NCBI GenBank assembly: GCA_036346255.1
Contig: CM070633.1
Span: 2,790,001-2,854,000, forward strand
DNA length: 64,000 nucleotides
From: Ampelocalamus luodianensis
Lineage: Eukaryota > Streptophyta > Magnoliopsida > Poales > Poaceae
Reading direction: 5' to 3'
Under the pieces are notes generated by a model. The model was given only the letters and a program-made list of their open reading frames with translations, did not search any database and was not told where the DNA came from. Both the position numbers and the translations under genes were made by a program. Of the stretch, positions 55,885 through 64,000 are shown piece after piece. The first letter of the stretch is position 1. Every line of letters starts with the position of its first letter.

Positions 55885-58800
55885 ATGGGGAGGAAGAAAT
55901 CGCGGCCGTCTCGAGCGGGAGGCCTAGGCGCTGGCGCCGCCGCCGAGCCCGACGCTCCGAGCCCTAGCAGCAGCACCCCCAAATCGAAGCGTGCGGCCAA
56001 GGGCGAGGCGAGGAGAGATGTTTGCGTGGAGGTGGATAGGAGTTCGTGGGGTTTGCCCGACAGCGACCGCCGCGACCTCGCCGAGTTGGTTCTCCGCGAT
56101 GTGAGGCTCTCCGGCGAGGGGACGAAGGCGGTGGACTTTGCGGCTCTGCATGAGAAGGCATACAAGGAGTCGAGGTTCTCATTGCGGCTGCGTGTGCGGG
56201 ACGCGCCGGAGGAGGGGTTCAGGCTGGGCCAGTGGCCCGTGGTGCCGTCGGATTGCGTGCTCCTGGAGTATGTCATTGGTGGTGGGGATCATGAAAAGAA
56301 GGGTGAAGGTGGTGTGGTTCTCTCAGGTCGTTTTGATGGTCCCGACGAAGGCGTATCCGGTCTCGCCCATTTGGTTAGCTTGAGATTCGTCACACTGCGG
56401 GTTCATGTGTTCAGCACATTTTGGAATGGTGGTTCAGTGATGGATCCGTCGTTTAGGGTTAGAATGGAGGTGATGGAGCGGGCTTTCAGTGCATGTGAAT
56501 CGCTGCTGGAAGTGGCGAGGCATCCCTGGAGGAAGAGCTTGATGAATATGATGGCTTGGGTTCGTCCTGAGGTCACGACATCAGCTACAATATATGGGAT
56601 GGATGACCTTGTTCCACTGGTGGACGGTGGCGTTAATGATGATTTCACCCCGAAGAGTGATTCACAGTTTGATCCTGCTGCTTTCTATGAAGCCGTTAAG
56701 CCTTCGATGTACGTACCTTACATCTCATGATCTCATGTGTCGTTATTATGAAACAGTTGAGGAAATTATTTTAGGCTCCTAATTGTGCACTTGAAGAAGT
56801 ATGTGAAAGCATTTACACTGAGATAATCAGATAAGATAACTACTTCCTGCTGTCGTCATGGTGGCATGTGTATGCTGGCTTGGTGGAAATCTATTGTTTT
56901 CTATGGTGTTGAGTTTTACAAAACAAAGTTATAAGTATTATGATGTACCATACTCTTTCTGGCTGTTATATGATGCTTTTATTTTACTACTTGTTGATAG
57001 TGAGGCAAGACTGTTGGAAGAAGAGCTTCCTGATTTACTTCCTCGTCTCAGACCATATCAACTTCGTGCAGCAAATTGGATGGTTCAACGTGAAAAGGGA
57101 AATACAATGGTTTCATCACCCAATCAAGAATATGTTCATTGTGCACCGTATTGTGTTCCAATAGATTTTATTCGCAAGAACTCCAGGATGTTCTACAATC
57201 CTTTCAAGTAAGACTTAAATGCATATCACTAATGCTTCCCCTGATGTTGCTATGTTTTCCTTCAATGCAGATAACACCTACTATCCATGACATTGCTATA
57301 TTTTCCATCCCTCGTCATGCTTATTTTATTTCTTGATTGACATGTTTGAACATACTGTTATATTAATCGTCATTGAGCTTGTCATCATCAAGGATGCAAG
57401 GAAAATAAATGATAGTTTATTTTCATGTGTTTGTGGTCAAATATGTTGAGATTTTTTTGGGTGAAGGGTTTGTTTGGTTTAGGATTTCATTGACACAGAA
57501 CTCGTCTGCATGCTATTCGGATATGGTATTGAAAACATCTTAAATGCCTAGGCATCCCTATTATTATTTATTTTGCTTATTTGGTGTCTTACTCAGTCGA
57601 TTTTTTTTCTAAACATATATTGATTCTCTTTTTTTTGGAATTTATTTGTTCCTATGAACATTCTTGAGTTTTATCTAATATGATAATATGTTACTTCGCA
57701 GTGGAAATGTTTCATTGCAACCAGAGCCTTCTCCACCTTATGTTTCTGGGGGCATTTTGGCCGGTATGTTGATATTAAGTGTGTGAACATATTTGAAGTG
57801 CATTAATGTTTTTGGTCACTAAGGATATTTGTCACTAATGTTTGGTGTGGCTAAATAATTACAGATGAAATGGGCTTGGGGAAAACTGTCGAGCTTTTAG
57901 CTTGCATTTTTGCCCATCGCAGACCATCTTCCATAGACTGTTCTATCTGTCGAAATAGAAAAGAAATAGATCAGATAAAGAGGCATAAAAGAGAGAGGAT
58001 TGAGTGCATTTGTGGGGCCGCAAGTGTAAGTTCTGCGTACAAGGGGATATGGATCAAATGTGACATTTGTGATGCTTGGCAACACGCTGATTGTGTTGGT
58101 TACTCACCCAAGAAAGACTTACTTAGTCATGATGACGACGATGATGATGCAACATCAAACAATGAAAAAGGCACCATGAAGTCAAAAACTAGAAGGAAAA
58201 AGAAAGCTGAGTATTCAATCGTGGAGACGGAAGAAAAATACATTTGCGCATTGTGCTTGGAACTTACTGAAGCGGCTCAAACTAATATATGCAGTCATGC
58301 TACACTGATAGTATGTCCAGCACCAATATTAGCACAGTGGCACTCTGAGATTACCCGGTATGATTTCTTTTATCCAAACAACAGTTGAACAGTATTGTGT
58401 CCATCTAATTCGTGAATAGCAGAACCCAGCATTTTTTGATGTTCCAGTCTTTCAGATACGCACATCAATACAACAACAACAACAACAATAACAAAGCCTT
58501 TGATCCTAAACAAGTCGGGGTAAGCTAGGAATGAAACATCTTTAAAGTCAAAGAGACGAGAGTCTTGCAAATAAAATAAAATAAAATAGAACAAAAATAT
58601 AATAATAATAATAAAACCTATAAGGCTAAAACCCTAAGCTGTACATCCCGCCATCCGAGCTGAGAGCCTAAAACACAGCCCCCAAACCTTCTTATAAGGT
58701 TCTGGTACATGGATCGCTAATTTCCATGTGCTCCTATCCAAAGCTAATTCTTTAGTTACATTCCAATCTCTCAAATCTCTTTTAACTGCTTCCTCCCACG

Positions 58801-61800
58801 TTAGTCTTGGTCGACCTCTGTCTCTTCTTACGTTTTCTGTACGTCTTAAAATTCCACTACGTACCGGTGCCAGAAGGCCTCCGTTGGAGATGTCCAAACC
58901 ATCTCAAGCGATGTTGGACAAGCTTCTCCTCAATTGGTGCTACCCCCACTCTATCACGTATATCCTCATTGCGGATTCGATCTCGCCTTGTGTCATAGTC
59001 TATCAACGCCGACGCAAGACTTAGTTTTGGAATCGTCTAGAGTTTGTATTTACTTACAGTTCTTCGTTTAGCAAGTTAGATTCTCTTTTAGACAGGTTTC
59101 CAAGTTAGTTTGGGCGGTTATGAGTTCGTTTCGGACTCAGTTTGTAAAACTGCAACTATATATTGTGAGATTGCTGATTGTCTTCGTATCCAGATAATAC
59201 AAAGAAGTTCTAGTTTCACATCTCTTTCTCTGTTTTCTCATCCTCCTGCTGGCTTCACAAGGTCCGACAATACCAGGCCGTCGTCAGGGCCGGCAACGTT
59301 CCGCTGCTACCCATCGATACGCATTGAGGTCTTTGGCTCCTGACAACTTGGTATCAGATATGCCGAGTTCTGATTCTAGGGAGGAAGCCAATTCTGTGAG
59401 TGCAATGTTTCAAGCAATTCAAGACCAGATGGCAGGGATTGCCCAACAGAACGCTGAGATGAAATCCAAGATGGCAGACTTAACTCGTCAGAGCATCGCC
59501 ACCAATGCGAAAATTGCGGCACTAGAGTCCGGGGGAGCTTTCTCCTTCTCGGCGCCGGGATTGCTGCCAATACCACCATCGTCGAACCCCACAACGATCA
59601 ATGGCTCCTCAGCGTCCTTGATCACCGCGCCGTTACCGGTTGATACATCCAACATGGGATATCAACCACCGCTGTTTTCGGCCCCCATATACGAAGCCTC
59701 GGCAGAACACGTTATACCTCAACATCATTCAGCAGCACCCAACTATTCATTTCCGCAGCCATCCTTTCCACAACAATTGCAAATGCCCACTCGCCACCAT
59801 ATGGCCACCAGTTATACTTCTGCCCAGCCGAGTGCCCCAAGATATCACAAACTCGAGTTTCCAACGTATGACGACACCGACGATTCGCTGTCCTGGATAA
59901 ACCGATGTGAACAATTCTTCAGAGGACAACGAACTGAGGAAGGGGATAAAGTCTGGCTAGCTTCTTACCACCTCACCAACGTTGCACAACAATGGTATTT
60001 TCAACTAGAACGCGATGAGGGACAACCAACTTGGGGTCAGTTCAAAGACTTTTGCAATATGAGGTTTGGACCACCCATCAGAAGCAATCCTTTGGGCGAG
60101 TTAATTCGCCTCCAGCAGACTGCATCAGTCAGTGAGTATCAAAATAATTTCTTGGCTTTACTGTGTCGCGCCGATCGATTATCACCATTGCAACAGGTTC
60201 AGATTTTCACAGCCGGTCTCACCGAACCTCTTCGGACTGACGTTGAACTTCAACAACCATCTAACTTGCAGGTGGCCATGAGCTTAGCTCGCGCTTATGA
60301 ACGGCGTGCTCAAACGACAGCTAGTGTCTCCAATCCACAGCCTCGGCAGTGGCGACCACAACAGCGGCCGTCCACCCCTTTTCCGGCAGTGAACCGTGCC
60401 CCAGACCTTGTACCACCAACACTTTCAACACCAGGACCTCATCCTAATAAACCGTTCAGACGACTCACACCACCGGAATTGGCAGAGCGTCGTTCCAAAG
60501 GGCTATGCTACAATTGTGATGAACAGTTTCAGCCGGGTCATCGCTGTAAGCAACCGTTTATCACTTATATTGATATGGGCAGTGAAGTGGAGGGCGATGA
60601 TGAGATAAGCTTACAGGCAATAGCAGGGGAGGAACCAGCTCCTGAAATATCACTCCATGCAATAACAGGCACGTCCTCAGGGGGTACAATGCAACTAATA
60701 GTGACAATCGGCGCAACCAACCTCATTGCTCTCGTGGACTCGGGATCAACACATAATTTCTTGAGTGCCCGTGCTATTCAGGCAGCGGCATTACAATTGC
60801 TTTCGCGGCGGGGACTCCGGGTCAAAATAGCTAATGGCGAGCAAGTGGATTGTGCAGGGTTGTGCCGCAATCTGCCGCTCACAATCGATCAATCTCCGTT
60901 TGAGATTATGGCGTATGCAATCCCCCTGGAAGGTTTCGACGTCGTTCTTGGTGTTCAATGGTTGAAAACGCTCAGGCCAATCCTATGGGATTTTGACGAT
61001 TTAACTATGACACTCTGGTTGGAAAGCAGACGCATTCAATGGCAAGGTATATCACCAACTCATTCCATGCAAGCTCTTGTGCATTCGGGACAAGAATTGC
61101 TGTCGCCACTACTGGAAGAATTTACGGGGTTATTCGATGCACCGGCCGGACTGCCTCCTGTACGACAACAAGACCATCGTATAATGCTGCGGCCAGGAGC
61201 GCCTCTAGTATCCGTAAGGCCCTACCGTTATCCCCGCCATCAGAAGGACAAATTGGAACGTCAGTGCAATGATATGCTTCGTCGAGATGGGGTTGCCATG
61301 GATCCTTCCAAGGAGGCATTATCATCAGCATCGGTTCTACACATGCCTGATTTCACACAAAAATTTATCGTTGAGTGTGGTGCATCCGGATCAGGCATTG
61401 GGGCTGGGATTCGTACTTACCTCAGTTCGGCTTATTATCCACAATCTGACGGTCAAACTGAAGCTGTCAATAAGGCGATTGCCATATATTTGCGTTGCTT
61501 GACCGGTGATCGACCACGTCAATGGTTAGCATGGTTACCTTGCGCAGAGTATTGCTATAACACTTTGTACCACTCGGCACTTCGGGAGACTCCTTTCAGG
61601 GTGGTATATGGCAGAGATGCTCCTTCATTGCGCACATATGAGAAGGGCGAAGCAGTGGTTCTGGCTGTGGATGTCTCTTTGTTAGATTGTGATCAACTCC
61701 TTCGTGATATCCGAGATCATCTTCTTCAGGCGCAAGATTATGCAAAAAAGTACTATGATAACAATCATCATGAAGTTTCCTTTGCAGTGGGCGAATTAGT

Positions 61801-63575
61801 CTGGTTGAGACTCCATCGTTCCACAGCTTCTTTGGGAGTTCAAACTACTGGGAAGTTGGCACCCAAATTTTTGGGCCCTATAAGATTACCGAGTGCATCG
61901 GTTCTGTTGCTTATAAGCTGGAATTGCCGAAGGGAGCAAAAATTCATGATGTCTTTCATGTTGGATTGTTAAAAAAAATTCAAGGTGATCCACCCTCAGT
62001 TCCTCCTCCCTTGCCCCCACTTCAGCAAGGTTGGGTCGTTCCTCAACCATTGAGTATTGAAATCAGCATTGCGTCTGGGTACGAAGCATGTCTTAGTACA
62101 GTAGAAAGGAAATTCTTTATCAGATGCGTCATGGATTTCGTTGGACACTTTACAGGATTGTTATCCAAATTTTCAGCTCGAGGATGAGCTGCTTCGCGAG
62201 GAGGGGAGAGATGTCATAGTCTATCAACGCCGACGCAAGACTTAGTTTTGGAATCGTCTAGAGTTTGTATTTACTTACAGTTCTTCGTTTAGCAAGTTAG
62301 ATTCTCTTTTAGACAGGTTTCCAAGTTAGTTTGGGCGGTTATGAGTTCGTTTCGGACTCAGTTTGTAAAACTGCAACTATATATTGTGAGATTGCCGATT
62401 GTCTTCGATATCCAGATAATACAAAGAAGTTCTAGTTTCACATCTCTTTCTCTGTTTTCTCATCCTCCTGCTGGCTTCACAAGGTCCGACAATACCAAGC
62501 CGTCGTCAGGGCCGGCAACGTTCCGCTGCTACCCATCGATACGCATTGAGGTCTTTGGCTCCTGACACCTTGTGTGACCACATATCCATCGCAACATTCT
62601 CATCTCCGCTACACTCATCTTCTGTATATGTTGTCTTTTAGTCGCCCAACATTCTGCTCCATATAGCATAACAGGTCTGATCGCCGTCCTATAGAACTTA
62701 CCCTTTAACTTTTGAGGAACTCTTTTGTCACACAGGACACCTGAAGCTTGGCGCCATTTTACCCATCTCGCTCTAATCCTGTGGCTCACGTCTTCATTAA
62801 TCTTTCCGTCTCGCTGTAGCATCGATCCCAAATATCGAAACGTGTCCTTCCTAGGCATTACTTGTCCGTCTAGCCTAACATCTCCATTATCTGCCCCGGC
62901 ACCGCTGAAATCACACTTCATATACTCAGTTTTAGTCCTACTCAGTCTAAAGCCTTTCGATGCATGACCATTCTATATGCTGCTATTTCTTTCAATTGTT
63001 AGATGCTTATCTTTTGATTAAGATGTAGGATGACGTTTTGCTTTCATCATGTCAGTCACATAACTTCTTCTCTGCTTGTAATCTGATCATTATAGAAATT
63101 CTGCAACTTTGAGTTGAAATCCTTCTCATTTGTCTATAAGGATTAATATTGCTCATGATAAAAGGCTTTTAAGAATAATATATATATATATATATATATA
63201 GGAAAATGATATGGTACTCCTAGGAGTACGTACTCCCACCTCTCGTATACCACTTAAATCGTATCATAATACCTCTTTGTCTATTTGAGCATACTCCAAT
63301 AATGATAATAAGATACTCCAAAGTGAGTTCCATGAAATTTTTTATTAAAGATCACTTTTTATAGCAAAATTTGTGTATATACTTCTTTTATATATAAAAA
63401 AGGGTATATAGCAAAAAAACAAAGGGCTCTGATGCAAATTTTTCAATCAAATCGTATTGGAGTATCTTATAATTGGTATTTAAGTATACTGAAAATGATA
63501 AAAAAGTATAATATATGTGTTTAAGTGGTATATTAGAAGTGGGAGTACATACTCCTAGGAGTACAAAACGGGCGT

Positions 63576-63632
<57 letters not shown>

Positions 63633-64000
63633 CTCCAAAATCCCAACAAGTTTTTTTTGTGTGACCGATTTTGCCTGACGCTTTCATTCTAGTACAATCT
63701 ATGCCTAGAATTGAAGATTCAAGTGCCTTACCAGTCTTGATTCTTTCAATGTTTTACCTTTACCTCTTTTGTTTAGTATGATACTGCATACAATGATAGC
63801 GCTGAGTCGCTGACTGCTATTTTCCTTTTCTCTTAGACACACAAGGCCAGGATCTCTGAAATTTTGCATTTATGAAGGTGCAAGGAACTTGGATTGCGCT
63901 TCTACCCAAAAAATTGATATGACTGAGATAAGCACTGCTGACATTGTTTTGACAACTTATGATGTCCTGAAAGAAGATCTATCACATGATTCTGATCGGC
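55885..64000 (+). CDS. SHPRH: SHPRH-type SNF2 helicase / E3 ubiquitin ligase, 5' part
   Basis: Exons 55885-56708, 57001-57207, 57702-57763, 57865-58357 and 63837 onward join in frame, and the gene leaves the window at 64000. The ATG at 55885 is the first in frame, since the frame opens earlier only with GTG. Order: basic N-terminus (MGRKKSRPS), a conserved region, LLPRLRPYQLRAANWMVQRE (helicase Q/Ia region), motif I DEMGLGKT (about residue 365), and a PHD finger inserted in the helicase domain with CICGAAS, IKCDICDAWQHADCVGY and YICALCLE. Then come ATLIVCPAPILAQW and ADIVLTTYDVLKED. The DEAH box, the RING finger and the second helicase lobe lie beyond the edge. Human SHPRH and yeast Rad5-like relatives ubiquitinate PCNA and act in DNA-damage tolerance. 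A nuclear role is inferred from family. Confidence 0.93.
56709..57701 (+). other. SHPRH introns 1 and 2
   Basis: Intron 1 is 56709-57000 (GAT|GTACGT ... GATAG) and intron 2 is 57208-57701 (CAA|GTAAGA ... CGCAG), on either side of exon 2. Both are AT-rich and empty. The frames crossing intron 1 are retained-intron artefacts. Confidence 0.85.
59347..59359 (+). other. Primer-binding site of the gypsy element
   Basis: CTTGGTATCAGAT directly follows the left LTR and resembles the TGGTATCAGAGC site complementary to the initiator methionine tRNA 3' end. It overlaps the gag ATG at 59360 by adjacency. Confidence 0.75.
59360..61972 (+). CDS. Gypsy gag-protease fusion with residual pol, one continuous ORF
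   Basis: The first ATG in frame is at 59360. The open frame upstream starts with TTG in the LTR. The 870-residue product holds a coiled-coil-like start (about 10-55), a retrotransposon gag domain (about 160-300, with WINRCEQFF and WYFQLERDEGQPTW), a zinc knuckle CYNCDEQFQPGHRC (about 382), and an aspartic protease with VDSGSTHNF (about 458). A stub of reverse transcriptase (VRPYRYPRHQKDKLERQ, about 619) follows. The polymerase core is absent. A short RNase H scrap (DFTQKFIVECGASGSG) leads straight into integrase (YYPQSDGQTEAVNKA, about 694), then NHHEVSFAVGELVWLRLHR. Gag and protease look intact, while RT and the integrase catalytic core are deleted without breaking the frame. A frame shift near 61900 separates the chromodomain-side end (HDVFHVGLLKK). 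Confidence 0.9.
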   Translation: MPSSDSREEANSVSAMFQAIQDQMAGIAQQNAEMKSKMADLTRQSIATNAKIAALESGGAFSFSAPGLLPIPPSSNPTTINGSSASLITAPLPVDTSNMGYQPPLFSAPIYEASAEHVIPQHHSAAPNYSFPQPSFPQQLQMPTRHHMATSYTSAQPSAPRYHKLEFPTYDDTDDSLSWINRCEQFFRGQRTEEGDKVWLASYHLTNVAQQWYFQLERDEGQPTWGQFKDFCNMRFGPPIRSNPLGELIRLQQTASVSEYQNNFLALLCRADRLSPLQQVQIFTAGLTEPLRTDVELQQPSNLQVAMSLARAYERRAQTTASVSNPQPRQWRPQQRPSTPFPAVNRAPDLVPPTLSTPGPHPNKPFRRLTPPELAERRSKGLCYNCDEQFQPGHRCKQPFITYIDMGSEVEGDDEISLQAIAGEEPAPEISLHAITGTSSGGTMQLIVTIGATNLIALVDSGSTHNFLSARAIQAAALQLLSRRGLRVKIANGEQVDCAGLCRNLPLTIDQSPFEIMAYAIPLEGFDVVLGVQWLKTLRPILWDFDDLTMTLWLESRRIQWQGISPTHSMQALVHSGQELLSPLLEEFTGLFDAPAGLPPVRQQDHRIMLRPGAPLVSVRPYRYPRHQKDKLERQCNDMLRRDGVAMDPSKEALSSASVLHMPDFTQKFIVECGASGSGIGAGIRTYLSSAYYPQSDGQTEAVNKAIAIYLRCLTGDRPRQWLAWLPCAEYCYNTLYHSALRETPFRVVYGRDAPSLRTYEKGEAVVLAVDVSLLDCDQLLRDIRDHLLQAQDYAKKYYDNNHHEVSFAVGELVWLRLHRSTASLGVQTTGKLAPKFLGPIRLPSASVLLLISWNCRREQKFMMSFMLDC
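62199..62211 (+). other. Polypurine tract of the gypsy element
   Basis: GAGGAGGGGAGAG(A) ends directly at the right LTR start, the expected position for priming plus-strand DNA synthesis. Confidence 0.8.
63178..63200. repeat. (TA)n microsatellite, left of a MITE
   Basis: About 11 TA units directly precede the MITE at 63201. Confidence 0.9.
63201..63577. mobile_element. MITE inserted in a (TA)n microsatellite
   Basis: Inverted ends contain TACTCCTAGGAGTACGTACT (left) and TACTCCTAGGAGTATGTACT in reverse (right), then CTCCCAC and ACCACTTAAA. About 50 bases of each arm match. TA runs flank both sides. The rice MITE family Micron is known to target (TA)n, and this element behaves alike. Whether it is Micron itself cannot be said here. 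It lies in SHPRH intron 4. Confidence 0.8.
63578..63632. repeat. (TA)n microsatellite, right of a MITE
   Basis: About 27 TA units follow the MITE, longer than the left tract. Repeat length of this kind is prone to polymorphism. Confidence 0.9.

Larger units (their letters stand above)
58986..62572 (+). mobile_element. Young, internally deleted Ty3/gypsy retrotransposon, TSD CCTTG
   Basis: LTRs at 58991-59345 (355 bp) and 62212-62567 (356 bp) both run from TGTCATAGTC to CTCCTGACA. The TSD CCTTG sits at 58986-58990 and 62568-62572. The LTRs differ by two substitutions and one inserted base. A tRNA-Met-type primer site (TTGGTATCAGAT) follows the left LTR, and a purine tract (GAGGAGGGGAGAGA) precedes the right LTR. 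The interior is only 2.9 kb because most of pol is missing. It lies in a LINE on the opposite strand. Confidence 0.95.
58465..62960 (-). mobile_element. 5'-truncated LINE (L1 type), split by a gypsy element
   Basis: On the minus strand the LINE runs from about 62960 to 62573, then from 58990 to about 58465. The first part encodes the tail of a LINE reverse transcriptase (FRYLGSMLQRDGKINEDV, CDKRVPQKLKGKFYRTAIRP, AEMRMLRWICGHTR). The second holds the end of that ORF (RNEDIRDRVGVAPIEEKL in the same family pattern) and the 3' UTR, with a CAAGTCGGGGTAAGC-type motif and a GTT-repeat tail. Only about 0.9 kb is left, so the LINE is dead. Confidence 0.85.
58358..63836 (+). other. SHPRH intron 4, 5.5 kb, filled with transposons
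   Basis: The donor CCCG|GTATGA and the acceptor TTCTCTTAG|ACACAC bound 5479 bases, and the coding frame resumes exactly across it (CG|A for Arg). It contains a minus-strand LINE fragment split by a gypsy element, and a MITE between TA repeats. Confidence 0.9.

Noticed and set aside
59324..59359. Upstream extension of the gypsy ORF into the LTR
   Set aside because: It begins with TTG and crosses the LTR and primer site; the first ATG is at 59360.
1..64000. CRISPR arrays, operons, prokaryotic defence or phage systems
   Set aside because: The window is intron-bearing plant DNA; no spaced repeats or prokaryotic gene blocks were seen.

Overview
The window is plant nuclear DNA, almost certainly from a grass (Poaceae). 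The reasons are split, spliced genes with canonical GT-AG introns, GC-rich first exons, grass-type copia LTRs opening TGTTGGARATATGCC, large TGTAACA-type gypsy solo LTRs, Stowaway-like and hAT MITEs, and protein sequences that match grass-style families. There are no prokaryotic features and no credible RNA genes.

Host genes from left to right: (1) an LRR receptor-like pseudokinase, + strand, 5214-7544; (2) translation initiation factor eIF2 beta, + strand, 14760-18284, readable in all its exons but apparently missing two single G bases; (3) an S6 kinase (AGC kinase, TOR target), - strand, 19215-21322, six complete exons; (4) an EDR4-like zinc-ribbon protein, + strand, 28891-30826; (5) an F-box gene on the - strand, cut into pieces over 31283-42429; (6) the 5' half of SHPRH, a SNF2/PHD/RING helicase-ligase, + strand, from 55885 and running off the right edge.

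Most of the rest is transposon DNA, and many insertions can be bounded to the base by target-site duplications (TSDs). They are: a hAT element (638-1334, TSD CCAACAGG); a 6.15 kb Mutator-like element (8379-14529, TSD CCGAGGAAA) in the 5' leader or promoter of eIF2 beta; a solo LTR (39393-42347, TSD GGAGG) inside the F-box domain; a second solo LTR on the other strand (43446-54715, TSD CACAT) split by a degenerate copia element (46404-54244, TSD ATAGA); a small hAT (35300-35567, TSD CAGGGGAG) in a TIR element in an LTR-type element; and a very young, internally deleted gypsy element (58991-62567, TSD CCTTG) inside a LINE fragment inside a 5.5 kb SHPRH intron.

The most unusual unit is the Mutator-like element. 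It has the MuDR plan, with two convergent genes each starting just inside a terminal inverted repeat. One is a mudrA-type transposase with a SWIM finger. The other is a charged protein with a GRF-like Cys cluster. Its ends carry repeated odd palindromes centred on TGAGTCA. Both genes look decayed as read. Several repeat pairs here differ mainly by short indels, so some lesions may be sequence errors. Approximate boundaries are stated as such in the entries.
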